Notes under the pieces: model-generated
Seen by the model: the letters and a program-made list of their open reading frames with translations, nothing else
What the model was told of the DNA's origin: nothing
Database searches by the model: none
Shown here: piece by piece, positions 25,218-34,138 of the stretch
Position numbering within the stretch: the first letter of the stretch is position 1
Layout of the letters: every line of letters begins with the position of its first letter
Program-made: the position numbers and the translations under genes
Assembly (NCBI RefSeq): GCF_900105065.1
Contig: NZ_LT629749.1
Span: forward strand, 2,604,001-2,668,000
Source of the DNA: Friedmanniella luteola
GTDB lineage: Bacteria > Actinomycetota > Actinomycetes > Propionibacteriales > Propionibacteriaceae
Direction: 5' to 3'
Length of the DNA: 64,000 nt

Positions 25218-26087
25218 TCATCCGCGCGCGGTCAGCACCACCGGCACGGGCGAGCTCCGGACGATCTTCGAGGCGTGCGAGCCGAGGAAGAACCGGCTGA
25301 TCGCCGAGCTCGAGGTCCCGATGGCCAGCACGTCGCCCTCGGCCCAGGGCACGTCGGTGAGCGCGCCGGGCCAGGAGTCGCCCTGGCCGACGACGGTCTC
25401 GACCCGGGTGGCCACCGCGCCGGCCCGCAGGGCCCGGTCGACGTCGTCCTGCAGCACCCGGCGCCACTCCCCGGCCACCAGGGCGTCCGCGCCACCGGGG
25501 ACCGCGCCGCTGAACACGTTGACCGGGTGCACGGCGAAGCAGGCCACCCGCAGCGTGGCGCCGATCCGGTCGGCCACCCCGGCCGCCGTCCGCAGCAGGT
25601 CGGTGTCGCCGTCGGACCGGCCGAAGGCGACCGTCACCCGGCGGACGCGGGTGCCGTCGCGGGCGACGTAGCCGGCGGGGGCGAGCGCGACGGGCACCTC
25701 CGAGCTGTGCAGGAGGCGGTCGGCGACCCCGCCGAGGCTGACCCGGCCGTAGCCGCTGGACGCCGACGAGCCGAGCACCACCTGGGCGGCGCCGACCTGC
25801 TGGGCCACCTCGAGCAGGCCCGCCGGGACCGAGCGGTCCCGCCGCACCCGGTACTCGACGGCGAGGTCGTCGCCCATCCGGGTCCGGGCCTGGTCGAGCA
25901 CCTCCTGGGCGGACCGCTCCTGCAGCGCCTGGAACTCCGCGTCCACGCGGTAGGGGCTCGGCGGCCAGGGCGTGGGCACGACGGTGACCACGACGACGTC
26001 CTCCCCGGCGGAGCGGGCCAGCACCGCCCCGAGGTCGAGCGCCGACGACCCCCGCTCACCGGGGGCGAGGGCGACCAGGATGGTCAT
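25218..26087 (-). CDS. tandem-domain universal stress protein
   Basis: This 289-residue protein has two UspA folds (about 1-145 and 148-289). The first has the nucleotide-binding signature GSSASSGYGRVSLGGVADRLL, close to GxxGx9GS. The second has GTSSSAISRFFLGSHASKIV. Domain ends read VPVALAPAG and VPVVLTARG. Such proteins bind ATP and act in dormancy and stress. It lies 27 bp downstream of the permease gene, which itself ends in a Usp-like domain, so the two are probably one transcript with related regulation. Confidence 0.88.
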   Translation of the reverse strand: MTILVALAPGERGSSALDLGAVLARSAGEDVVVVTVVPTPWPPSPYRVDAEFQALQERSAQEVLDQARTRMGDDLAVEYRVRRDRSVPAGLLEVAQQVGAAQVVLGSSASSGYGRVSLGGVADRLLHSSEVPVALAPAGYVARDGTRVRRVTVAFGRSDGDTDLLRTAAGVADRIGATLRVACFAVHPVNVFSGAVPGGADALVAGEWRRVLQDDVDRALRAGAVATRVETVVGQGDSWPGALTDVPWAEGDVLAIGTSSSAISRFFLGSHASKIVRSSPVPVVLTARG

Positions 26088-26114
26088 CGCCGGCTCCCCC
26101 GGACCTGCGCCGGC

Positions 26115-27944
26115 TCAGACACCGACGGCGGCGGACTGGACGACGACGTGCGTCACCGGCAGGTCGTGGGCCTCCCGGGCCCGGTCGACCACGTCGTAGC
26201 GCAGCCACGCCGACCGGTCCGGCGGCAGCGTGCAGATCACCAGCCGGTCGGGGTGGAAGCTGTCGACGGCGTCCGCCAGCGCCCGCAGCGGCTTGTAGCT
26301 GCCGAGGGCGCCGTCGGCCTCCAGGCCCTCCCGGCGCAGCAGCTCCAGGGTCCGGTCCAGGCGGGCCTGCGCCGCCTCGGTGGTCGCCTGCCACACGAAG
26401 GCCGCGCCCTGGTGCATCGCCTGCCCGGTGTCGATCGGGTTCGCCGGCACGCAGACGAAGTACCGGGCGGCGCCCGAGCGGTCGATGGCCCGCAGCTCGT
26501 CCATCAGCTCCGCGCCCTCGACCGTCTCGTTGGCCAGCACCAGCACCCGCTGGGCGGCCGCGCCGTCCGGCCCGGGCGCCTGGTCGACGGCCTCCCGCGG
26601 GGCCCGGTTGCGCAGCCGGCGGGTCGCGAAGAACAGGGCGATGACGAGCGCCCACGACGCCAGGCTCAGCAGCAGCTGGGTGCGGGCGTCCTCGTCGAAG
26701 GCCATCTGCACGAGCACGGCCACGATGGCCGCGACCACGACGAACGACAGCACCGGGAAGGCCCACATCTTGACGGTCAGCTTCTCGGGCGAGGTCCGCC
26801 GCCGCAGGATGATCTGCGAGATCGCGATCAGCAGGTAGACGAAGAGGATGACCGCGCCGGAGGAGTTGAGCAGGAAGGAGAACACCCGCTCGGGCGACAC
26901 CGCCGCCGCGATCACGCAGAGGAAGCCGACGACGGTCGAGGCCAGGATGGCGGCCCGCGGCACGCCGCTGCGGCTGACCTCCATCAGCGCGGCCGGCGCC
27001 TCCCGGCGGGCCGCCAGCACGAACAGCATCCGCGAGGACGTGTACAGCCCGGAGTTGAGGCAGGACAGCACCGCCGTCAGCACGACGGCGTTCATGATGT
27101 CGTCGGCGTAGGGGATGCCCATCTGCTGGAACGCGGCGACGTAGGGCGACGCGGCCAGGTCGGCGGAGTTCCACGGCAGGATGACCGCCAGCAGGAAGAT
27201 CGAGCCGACGAAGAACACCGCGATGCGCAGGATCACCGAGTTGGTGGCCTTGGCGATGGAGCGACCGGGGTCCGGCGACTCGGCCGCGGCGATGGTGGCC
27301 ACCTCGGCGCCGACCATGGAGAAGATCACCACGACGACGGCGGAGAAGATCGTGCCGATGCCGTTGGGGAAGAACCCGCCCTGCTGGGTGAGGTTGCTGA
27401 AGTCGAGGTCCTTGCCGGGCCAGAGGCCCAGCACGAACACCCCGCCGAGGACGAGGAAGACCACGATGGCCGCGACCTTGATGCCCGCGAACCAGAACTC
27501 GAACTCCCCGAACGAGGACACCGAGAACAGGTTGGTGAGGGTCATCAGCGCCATCAGGATGAGCGACATCAGCCACAGCGGCGCGTCGACCCAGTACTGC
27601 AGCACCTTCGCGCCGGCCACCGCCTCGAAGCCGATGACGATCACCCAGAAGTACCAGTAGAGCCAGCCGACCGAGAACCCCGCCCAGCCGCCCAGCGCCT
27701 GCCGGGCGTAGTCGGCGAAGGACCCCGTGGACGGGTTGGCCGTGGCCATCTCCCCGAGCATCCGCATCACCAGGATGATCAGCAGACCGGTGATGGCGTA
27801 GGTGAGGAACGCCGCGGGGCCCGCCTCGCCGATCACGGTGCCGGAGCCGACGAACAGGCCGGCGCCGATCACCCCGCCCATCGCGATCATGGTCAGGTGC
27901 CGCTGCTTCAGGCCCTTCTTGAGCTCGGTCGGTGCTGCCTGCAT
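26115..27944 (-). CDS. GABA/amino acid permease (APC family) with C-terminal Usp-like domain
   Basis: The protein has 609 residues. Residues about 8-460 are a 12-helix amino acid transporter of the AAT/GabP type: GLKQRHLTMIAMGGVIGAGLFVGS-type opening (QRHLTMIAMGGVIGAG), SFADYARQALGGWAGFSVGW, GAEVATIAAAESPDP and NSGLYTSSRML. A cytoplasmic Usp-like domain follows at about 475-609 (RVLVLANETVEGAELMDEL, HPDRLVICTLPPDRSAWL). GABA permeases with this tail occur in actinobacteria. The ATG at 27944 has AGGGGA upstream. It is divergent from a PucR regulator; in Corynebacterium a PucR-type GabR controls GABA uptake genes. The substrate is likely GABA or a related amino acid. Confidence 0.85.
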   Translation of the reverse strand: MQAAPTELKKGLKQRHLTMIAMGGVIGAGLFVGSGTVIGEAGPAAFLTYAITGLLIILVMRMLGEMATANPSTGSFADYARQALGGWAGFSVGWLYWYFWVIVIGFEAVAGAKVLQYWVDAPLWLMSLILMALMTLTNLFSVSSFGEFEFWFAGIKVAAIVVFLVLGGVFVLGLWPGKDLDFSNLTQQGGFFPNGIGTIFSAVVVVIFSMVGAEVATIAAAESPDPGRSIAKATNSVILRIAVFFVGSIFLLAVILPWNSADLAASPYVAAFQQMGIPYADDIMNAVVLTAVLSCLNSGLYTSSRMLFVLAARREAPAALMEVSRSGVPRAAILASTVVGFLCVIAAAVSPERVFSFLLNSSGAVILFVYLLIAISQIILRRRTSPEKLTVKMWAFPVLSFVVVAAIVAVLVQMAFDEDARTQLLLSLASWALVIALFFATRRLRNRAPREAVDQAPGPDGAAAQRVLVLANETVEGAELMDELRAIDRSGAARYFVCVPANPIDTGQAMHQGAAFVWQATTEAAQARLDRTLELLRREGLEADGALGSYKPLRALADAVDSFHPDRLVICTLPPDRSAWLRYDVVDRAREAHDLPVTHVVVQSAAVGV

Positions 27945-28154
27945 GGAGTCCCCTGAGGTCCGGTCAGGCGGGCCTGACGCTGCTGGGTGGACCGGTCGCC
28001 GTCGTCCTCGACCGGGCCGGGCGGTGCGGCGGGGCGCGCACGGCCCCTGCCGTTCATCCAACGGCACGGCTCTGGACACGTCTACGCACAGATGCCACGG
28101 TGATCAGGCTGATCCTCAGACGATTGGCGAAGCCAGGTGACAGGGGGCCACGCC

Positions 28155-29321
28155 GTGCGACCAGAGCTCCAGGACATCGTCGACGAGACGTCCCGCCTGC
28201 TCCGCGCCGACGTCACCCTCGAGGACCGTGACTTCAACCTGGTGGGCTACGGCACCCAGCGCTCCGAGGTCGACGCCGTCCGGCGCAGCTCCATCCTGCT
28301 GCGCACCTCCACCCGGCCCATCCGGGACTGGTTCGAGCAGTTCGGGATCGCCACCAGCCCCGACCCGCTGCGCACCCCGGCCGACCCGGCGCAGGGCGTC
28401 CGGTCCCGGCTCTGCCTGCCCTGCCGCTGGCGGGGCGTGACCTACGGCTACCTGTGGGCGCTGGACGAGGCGACCGCGCTGGACGACCCGGCCGTGCGGC
28501 GGGCGGCGGCCCTCGCCGAGCACGCCGCGTCCTACCTCGCCGCGGCCAGCCGTCAGCAGGACGACACCGCCTACGCCGTCGCCGACCTCGTCTCCCCCGA
28601 CCTGGAGAAGGCCCTGCTGGCGGCGGAGCGGACGGCCGACGCCGGGGTGCTGGAGCGCGGGACCCCGGTCGTGGCGGTCGTGGTGGGCGCGTTCGGTGGG
28701 CCGACCCCGGCCCCGCTGGCGCCGAACCTGTGGAGCCTGCCGCGCGCGGTGCTGACCGGGCGCGGCGCGACCAGCACCACCCTGGTCGTCCCGGTCCGGG
28801 ACGCGGAGGGCGCCGGCCTCGCGGAGGAGGCCGCGGTCCGGGCCCTGGAGCTGTACGCCGCGGAGCTGCCCTCGGACTGGCCGGGGCAGCTCGTCGCCGG
28901 CCTCGGCTCCCCGCGGCCCGACGCGGCCGAGCTGCGCGGCAGCTGGCTGGAGGCCCGGCTCGCGGCGCGCGTCGGGGCGGCGGTGCCGGCCCTCGGCCCG
29001 GTGGCGCGCTGGTCGGAGCTCGGCCTCTACCGGCTGCTGGCCGCGCTGCCCCGCGACGAGCTGGCCCCGCTGGTGCTCGACCCGCCGGTGCGCCGGCTGC
29101 TCGAGCACGGCGACCCCGAGCTGGTGCGCACCGTGCTCACCTACCTCGACCGCGCCGGCAACGTCCAGGAGGCCGCCGAGGCGCTGCACGTCCACCGGCA
29201 GACGCTGTACTACCGGCTGACCAAGGTGGAGACGCTCACCGGCCTGCGCTTCGGCGACGGGCAGGACCGGACCTGGCTGCACCTGGCCCTGCTGCTGCAG
29301 CCGCTGCTCGACGCCGGCTGA
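28155..29321 (+). CDS. PucR-family transcriptional regulator
   Basis: This 388-residue protein has an N-terminal sensor domain (VRPELQDIVDETSRLL, then LEDRDFNLVGYGTQ) and a C-terminal PucR helix-turn-helix (VQEAAEALHVHRQTLYYRLTKVETLTG, split here as AAEALHVHRQTLYYRL near residue 345). GTG 28155 is preferred because AGGGGG lies 7 nt upstream and the usual RPELQD opening begins there; GTG 28137 is possible. It is divergent from the GABA-type permease with 210 bp between starts. That gap holds TGATCAGGC-TGATCC, a possible half-site repeat (28099-28114 region). It is likely the activator of the permease gene. Confidence 0.85.
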   Translation: MRPELQDIVDETSRLLRADVTLEDRDFNLVGYGTQRSEVDAVRRSSILLRTSTRPIRDWFEQFGIATSPDPLRTPADPAQGVRSRLCLPCRWRGVTYGYLWALDEATALDDPAVRRAAALAEHAASYLAAASRQQDDTAYAVADLVSPDLEKALLAAERTADAGVLERGTPVVAVVVGAFGGPTPAPLAPNLWSLPRAVLTGRGATSTTLVVPVRDAEGAGLAEEAAVRALELYAAELPSDWPGQLVAGLGSPRPDAAELRGSWLEARLAARVGAAVPALGPVARWSELGLYRLLAALPRDELAPLVLDPPVRRLLEHGDPELVRTVLTYLDRAGNVQEAAEALHVHRQTLYYRLTKVETLTGLRFGDGQDRTWLHLALLLQPLLDAG

Positions 29322-29357
29322 GACCGGACGCCCGACCCTGCGGCCGGGGCCGGTGGG

Positions 29358-29915
29358 TCAGTCCTCCGCGTCCTCGTCGAGCAGGCCCTCCTGCTCGGCG
29401 CGGGCCACGATCGCCCGGACGTTGTCCAGCCGGCCGCAGTCGCCGTCGATCAGCGCGTTGCGCTCGGTGGCGAACACGGTGCCCAGCTCGGCGAGCTCCG
29501 GCGCCGAGACCTTCGCGCGGGCCGGGTTGAGGATCGTCAGCTCCTCCTCGGTGAGGTGGTGGTTGATCAGCCGCGACAGCTCCTCGACCGCCTCGTCGAA
29601 CTCCTCGCCCTCGACGCTGGTCAGCTCGAGCACGTCCAGCAGCGCCTGGTTGCCCTCGGCGTGCTCGTGCTCGCCGTGCTGGGCCTCGTGGTCGCCGATC
29701 GCGTGGTCGTCGCGCAGCGTCGGGTAGACGTGGCGCTCCTCGGCCTCGGCGTGCGCGACGTGCAGGGCGGCCAGCGCCCGGCGGACCGCGTCCCGGTCGG
29801 AGCTGGCGTCCCGCAGCTGGCGCAGCAGGGTCTCGAAGCGGCGGTGGTCGTCGAGGATCAGCTCGACGACGTCACCGGCCACGGGGCGGCCGAGGTCGAT
29901 CGGGGTCGCGGTCAT
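29358..29915 (-). CDS. hemerythrin-like HHE domain protein
   Basis: This 185-residue four-helix protein has the diiron ligands spread as in HHE proteins: LDDHRRFE (helix 1), HVAHAEAEERHVYP (helix 2), HGEHEHAEGNQ (helix 3) and LINHHLTEEE (helix 4). It probably senses or binds O2 or NO, or stores iron. ATG 29915 is used; a GTG 9 nt upstream is equally open. It is divergent from the Mug gene with only 29 bp between, so promoters must overlap. Confidence 0.85.
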   Translation of the reverse strand: MTATPIDLGRPVAGDVVELILDDHRRFETLLRQLRDASSDRDAVRRALAALHVAHAEAEERHVYPTLRDDHAIGDHEAQHGEHEHAEGNQALLDVLELTSVEGEEFDEAVEELSRLINHHLTEEELTILNPARAKVSAPELAELGTVFATERNALIDGDCGRLDNVRAIVARAEQEGLLDEDAED

Positions 29916-29944
29916 GGCGGTCACGCTACCGGTAGGTTCGGACG

Positions 29945-30547
29945 GTGAAGTTCACCCGAGCGGAGCTGGAGAGCTTCCGCGACCGGGCGGTCCCCGACCT
30001 CGCCGGACCGGACGTCCGGCTGGTGTTCGTCGGCATCAACCCGAGCCTGTGGACCGCCGGCACCCGCACCCACTTCTCGCACCCGGGCAACCGCTTCTAC
30101 CCGGCGCTGCGGCTGGCCGGCATCATCGACCGCGACCTCGACCGGGCCGCCGGGATGACCGAGGACGACCGCGCCTACTTCGTCCGCCGCGGCATCGGCC
30201 AGACCAACCTGGTGAACCGGGCGACCGTCCGGGCCGACGAGCTCGACGCCGAGGAGCTGCGCGCCGGGGCCGCGCGGCTGCGCACCTTCGTCCGCACGCA
30301 CACCCCACGGGTGGTGGCCGTGCTGGGCATCACCGCCTACCGGACGGCGTTCGGCCACCCGGGGGCCCGCGGGGGCGAGCAGCCCGAGCCGTTGGAGGGC
30401 GCTCGGCTGTGGGTGGTGCCCAACCCGAGCGGGCTGAACGCGCACGAGACGACGGCGACCCTGGCCGCGGCCTACGCCGAGCCGGCCCGGGCCGCCGGCC
30501 TGCTGCCGCCGTCTCCCGCTCCCGCTCCCGCTCCCGACACCGGGTGA
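29945..30547 (+). CDS. mug: G/U mismatch-specific uracil-DNA glycosylase (Mug/TDG family)
   Basis: This 200-residue DNA repair enzyme removes uracil or ethenocytosine opposite guanine. Motif 1 is VGINPSLWTAG (Asn as catalytic residue), followed by THFSHPGNRFYPAL. Motif 2 is VVPNPSGLNAH near residue 160. The C-terminus ends in a short Pro/Ala repeat (APAPAPDTG). The GTG start at 29945 lies 30 bp from the divergent hemerythrin gene. It ends in a pair of hairpins shared with the convergent GPP34 gene. Confidence 0.9.
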   Translation: MKFTRAELESFRDRAVPDLAGPDVRLVFVGINPSLWTAGTRTHFSHPGNRFYPALRLAGIIDRDLDRAAGMTEDDRAYFVRRGIGQTNLVNRATVRADELDAEELRAGAARLRTFVRTHTPRVVAVLGITAYRTAFGHPGARGGEQPEPLEGARLWVVPNPSGLNAHETTATLAAAYAEPARAAGLLPPSPAPAPAPDTG

Positions 30548-30553
30548 GCGAAG

Positions 30554-30635
30554 GGTGGGTGCACCCACCACCCGTTCACGCGTTCCGCAGCCACGCCGTG
30601 GACGACGTCGTCGTCTGGTCCCTGCTCGTCCACGG
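30554..30635. terminator. two hairpins between convergent mug and GPP34 genes
   Basis: GGTGGGTG-CACCCACC (30554-30569) is a perfect 16-bp palindrome that extends imperfectly through GTGAGCG and CGTTCAC. CCGTGGACGA (30596-30605) pairs perfectly with TCGTCCACGG (30626-30635). Neither has a T run. The position suggests bidirectional termination. Confidence 0.5.
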
Positions 30636-30650
30636 CTCGTCCGGCCCGGC

Positions 30651-31325
30651 TCAGCCGGCGCCGCCGGCGGCCGCCGCCGTGGTCGCGGCCGCGACCTCGT
30701 CCAGGGCCTGCTTCACCGCCTTGGCGACCCAGTCGCCCTCGCTGAGCTCCTTCGCCCGCCGCTGGACCAGCCGCCGGTCCTGGTCGGGCAGCACCTTGGG
30801 CAGCAGCCCCGCCACCCGGAGCAGGGCGACCAGCACGACGGTGCGCTCGGCCGGGGTGGTGCCGGCGACCAGGGCGCCGTGCAGCCGGCGCCGCACCTCG
30901 TCCTCCGGGCCGCGGTCCCGAGCCGGCCAGGTGGTCCAGGGGAACAGCCCGAGCACCTTCTCCTCCACCCGCTCCAGCGCCCCCGCCCGCGCCAGCCGCT
31001 CCGCCAGCCGCTCGCGGAGGCCCTTGGTGATCCGCCGGCTCGACATCCCGCTCAGCAGGTCCTTCACCCGGCGCCCCTCGGCCGCGACGACGGCCGCCAG
31101 GGCGCGGTCCAGCTCGGCGTCGTCGGTCGGCCGCGGGTCGGTCACGGTGACCCGGCCCCGCCGCGACCAGCCCTCCTCGTCGCTGGTGACCCCGATCCGC
31201 TCGGCCAGCGCCAGCTCGGCGACCAGCGCGCCGCCCAGCGCCGGGTCCAGCCGGTCGGTGCCCACCAGCCGGCGTCCAGTCGTGTCGTCCAGGGCCAGCA
31301 GCAGGAGCTCCTCGGCGATCAGCAC
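30651..31325 (-). CDS. GPP34 (Golgi phosphoprotein 3-like) family protein
   Basis: This protein of about 224 residues opens with LIAEELLLLALDDTTGR, the signature of bacterial GPP34 proteins. Further segments are GWSRRGRVTV, the basic helix MSSRRITKGLRERLAERL (likely phosphoinositide-like or anionic lipid site) and VLVALLRVAGLLPKVLP. In eukaryotes GOLPH3 binds PI4P on Golgi; the bacterial role is unknown, although actinobacteria often carry several copies. GTG 31325 (VLIAEEL) is chosen by family pattern; GTG 31334 is also open. Confidence 0.85.
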   Translation of the reverse strand: MLIAEELLLLALDDTTGRRLVGTDRLDPALGGALVAELALAERIGVTSDEEGWSRRGRVTVTDPRPTDDAELDRALAAVVAAEGRRVKDLLSGMSSRRITKGLRERLAERLARAGALERVEEKVLGLFPWTTWPARDRGPEDEVRRRLHGALVAGTTPAERTVVLVALLRVAGLLPKVLPDQDRRLVQRRAKELSEGDWVAKAVKQALDEVAAATTAAAAGGAG

Positions 31326-31405
31326 GGCCACCACGGTAGCGACGGCGCCGTCCGGGCGCGGCCCTGCGGCACGCCCGGTCGGGTGCCTCGTGCTGTGATG
31401 GGGCC

Positions 31406-32695
31406 ATGAGTTCCGGCGCCGGCGCGACGCTCGCCTACCCGATCGTCCAGCGCACGCTGACCAACGGCCTCCGGGTCGTCGCCAGCCCCGACCACCAGAC
31501 CCCGACGGTGGCGGTGAACCTCTGGTACGACGTCGGGTCCCGGCACGAGGAGCCCGGCCGCACCGGGTTCGCCCACCTCTTCGAGCACCTGATGTTCCAG
31601 GGCTCGACGCACGTCCCGTCCGGGCAGCACATCGGCCTGCTGCAGGCCGCGGGCGCGTCGGTGAACGCGACGACCTGGTTCGACCGCACGAACTACTTCG
31701 AGACGCTGCCGACGGGCGGGCTGGACCTCGCCCTGTGGCTGGAGGCCGACCGGCTGGCGGGCCTGCTGGACACCATGACCCAGGAGAGCCTGGACAACCA
31801 GCGCGAGGTGGTGAAGGAGGAGAAGCGCCAGCGCTACGACAACGTGCCCTACGGCGACGTGATGGAGCGGCTCATCGCGCTGACCTTCCCCGCCGACCAC
31901 CCCTACGGCCACACCACCATCGGCTCCATGGACGACCTCAACGCGGCCACGCTCGGGGACGTCCAGACGTTCTTCCGCACCCACTACATGCCGAGCAACG
32001 CCGTCCTCTCCATCGTGGGTGACGTCGAACCGGACGAGGCCTTCGCCCGGGCGGACGCCTACTTCGGCGGCCTGCACAGCGGCCAGCAGCCGACCCGGGC
32101 CGCCGTGCCGCCGCTGCCGCCGCTCACCGGCGCCGAGCGCGACGAGACCGCCGCCGACGTCCCGGCCGAGGCCGTCTACCTGAGCTGGCGGCTCCCGGTC
32201 CGCGGGACGCCGGCCTTCGACGCCGTCGACCTGGCCTTCTCCGTCCTCGGGCACGGCCAGACCTCGCGGCTGCACAAGAGCCTGGTGCGCGGCGCGGAGG
32301 TCGCCGAGAGCTCCGGGGCCACCGCCCTCGGCCTCATCGGCGGCACCTCCTACGGCTTCGCCTACGCCCGCGCCCGCGACGGGGTCCCGGTCGAGCAGGT
32401 CGAGGAGGCCCTGGTGGCCGAGGTCGACCGGCTGGCCACCACGCTGCCCACCGAGCGCGAGCTCCGCCGCGCGCAGGCCCAGTTCGAGCGGCACTGGCTG
32501 CACGAGCTGGCGCGGGTCGACTCGCGGGCCGACGCGCTCGGCGAGCACGCGACCCTTCACCGCAACCCCGCGCTGGTCAACACCCGGATCGCCGAGGTGA
32601 ACGCCCTCACCCTCGACGACGTGGCCGAGGCCGTCGGCTCGGTCGTCCGCAGCGACCAGCGCGCCACCCTGACCTACCGCCAGGAGCACGCGTGA
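31406..32695 (+). CDS. M16 family zinc metallopeptidase, catalytic subunit
   Basis: This 429-residue, single-M16-unit protein carries the inverted zinc motif HLFEHLMFQGS (HxxEH, about residues 55-62) and the downstream glutamate helix near NQREVVKEEKRQRYD. Such half-length proteins work as pairs, as in mitochondrial processing peptidase and bacterial PqqF-like pairs. The partner follows directly with a GTGA overlap. There is no signal peptide, so it is cytosolic. The substrates are probably short peptides. Confidence 0.92.
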   Translation: MSSGAGATLAYPIVQRTLTNGLRVVASPDHQTPTVAVNLWYDVGSRHEEPGRTGFAHLFEHLMFQGSTHVPSGQHIGLLQAAGASVNATTWFDRTNYFETLPTGGLDLALWLEADRLAGLLDTMTQESLDNQREVVKEEKRQRYDNVPYGDVMERLIALTFPADHPYGHTTIGSMDDLNAATLGDVQTFFRTHYMPSNAVLSIVGDVEPDEAFARADAYFGGLHSGQQPTRAAVPPLPPLTGAERDETAADVPAEAVYLSWRLPVRGTPAFDAVDLAFSVLGHGQTSRLHKSLVRGAEVAESSGATALGLIGGTSYGFAYARARDGVPVEQVEEALVAEVDRLATTLPTERELRRAQAQFERHWLHELARVDSRADALGEHATLHRNPALVNTRIAEVNALTLDDVAEAVGSVVRSDQRATLTYRQEHA

Positions 32696-34038
32696 CCACC
32701 TCCCCGTCCCAGCCGCCGGTCGGCCCGCCCGGCGCCTGGTCCTTCCCGACGCCCGTCGAGGGGGCCCTCCGGAACGGGATCCGGACCCTGACCTTCGACC
32801 GGCCGGGCCAGCACGTCGTGTCCGCGCACCTGGTGCTCGACCTGCCGCTGGACGCCGAGGAGCGCGACCTCGAAGGGGTCGCCACGATCACCGCGCGGGT
32901 CCTCGACGAGGGCAGCCGCGCGCACCCGGGCGAGGAGTTCGCGGAGCTGGTGGAGACCGAGGGGGCCGGCTTCGGCGTCGAGCTGACCCTGGCCGGCACC
33001 CAGCTGGTGCTGGACGTCCCGGCCTCCCGGCTGGACCGCGCGCTGGAGCTCTTCGCCGAGGCGGTCACCACCCCCGCCCTGGCCGACGACGACGTCCGCC
33101 GGCACGTCACGCTGCGGCTGGCCGAGATCGAGCAGGCCCAGGCCAACTCCGCGCAGACGGCCACCCACACCTTCAAGGCAGTGACCTTCGACGCCGGCAG
33201 CCGGGCGTCCCGGATGAACGGCGGCGAGGCGGCGACGGTCGCCGCGGTCACGCCGGACGCCGTCCGGGCCTTCCACGCGCGCCACTACGGTCCGGCCGGG
33301 GCGACGCTGGTGCTGGCGGGCGACTTCTCGGGCCTCGACCCGGTCGCCCTGGCCGAGACGCACCTGGGCGGCTGGCGCAACGACGCGCAGGTCCGGGTCC
33401 CCTACCGGGCCCCCGCCCCCGGGGGCCGCAGCACGGTCGTCGTCGACCGGCCCGGCGCCGTCCAGGCCGACGTGCGGTTCGGCGCCTTCAGCGTCGACCG
33501 CACCGACCCGCGGTGGGCCGACCTCACCGTGGCCAGCTACGCGATGGGCGGCGCCTTCCTGTCCCGGCTGAACGCCGTGCTGCGAGAGGACAAGGGCTAC
33601 ACCTACGGCGTCCGGATGGCGTTCTCGCCGATGCGGTCCGGGGGCAGCTTCGCCGTCCAGGGCTCGTTCCGGACCGAGGTCGTCGCCGACGCGCTGCGGC
33701 TGACCCGGGAGCTGCTGCAGACGGCGGAGCGGCCCTTCACCGAGGACGAGGTCCGCGAGGCCGTCGCCTACTTCGTCGGGGTCTCCCCGCTGCGCTACGC
33801 CACCGCCGACGGCGTCGCCGAGCAGGCCGGCACCAACCTGCTGCTGGGGCTGCCGGTGGACTACGTCGACCGCTCGCTGGCCGCGCTCGCCGACGTCACC
33901 CCCGCCTCCGCCACCCGCGCCTTCCAGGAGCTGGTCCGGCTCGACGAGCTGGGCCTGGTCGTCGTCGGCGACGCCGACGTGGTCGCGGAGCCGCTGCGGG
34001 CGGTCGGGTTCCCCGACCTCGAGGTCCGCCCGCGCTGA
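32692..34038 (+). CDS. M16 family peptidase-like partner, non-catalytic
   Basis: This 448-residue protein has the same fold as the preceding one, but the zinc motif is absent (GVATITARVLDEGS occupies its place). It keeps the substrate-binding Arg/Tyr segment (VLREDKGYTYGVR, about residue 300) that completes the active site of the partner in M16 heterodimers. The GTG overlaps the upstream stop by 4 bp, so the two chains are co-translated, as expected for an alpha/beta pair. A strong terminator follows. Confidence 0.92.
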   Translation: MTTSPSQPPVGPPGAWSFPTPVEGALRNGIRTLTFDRPGQHVVSAHLVLDLPLDAEERDLEGVATITARVLDEGSRAHPGEEFAELVETEGAGFGVELTLAGTQLVLDVPASRLDRALELFAEAVTTPALADDDVRRHVTLRLAEIEQAQANSAQTATHTFKAVTFDAGSRASRMNGGEAATVAAVTPDAVRAFHARHYGPAGATLVLAGDFSGLDPVALAETHLGGWRNDAQVRVPYRAPAPGGRSTVVVDRPGAVQADVRFGAFSVDRTDPRWADLTVASYAMGGAFLSRLNAVLREDKGYTYGVRMAFSPMRSGGSFAVQGSFRTEVVADALRLTRELLQTAERPFTEDEVREAVAYFVGVSPLRYATADGVAEQAGTNLLLGLPVDYVDRSLAALADVTPASATRAFQELVRLDELGLVVVGDADVVAEPLRAVGFPDLEVRPR

Positions 34039-34087
34039 CGGCGGCGGCACCGGGCCCGGCCCTCCGCTCGTCGGCGCACGCGGACGC

Positions 34088-34124
34088 ACGACGAGCCCCC
34101 GGGTCCCCCCGGGGGGCTCGTCGT
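34088..34124. terminator. strong bidirectional hairpin terminator
   Basis: ACGACGAGCCCCC (34088-34100) pairs perfectly over 13 bp with GGGGGCTCGTCGT (34112-34124). It sits between the M16 operon and the convergent UPF0182 gene. The flanking T-rich tail is weak, as is usual in this GC range. Confidence 0.8.
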
Positions 34125-34138
34125 CGACCGGTCCGGTC

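Noticed and set aside
25275-27956. 893-codon plus frame across the Usp and permease genes
   Set aside because: The product is Arg/His/Gly-rich without domains; the minus strand encodes the real proteins.
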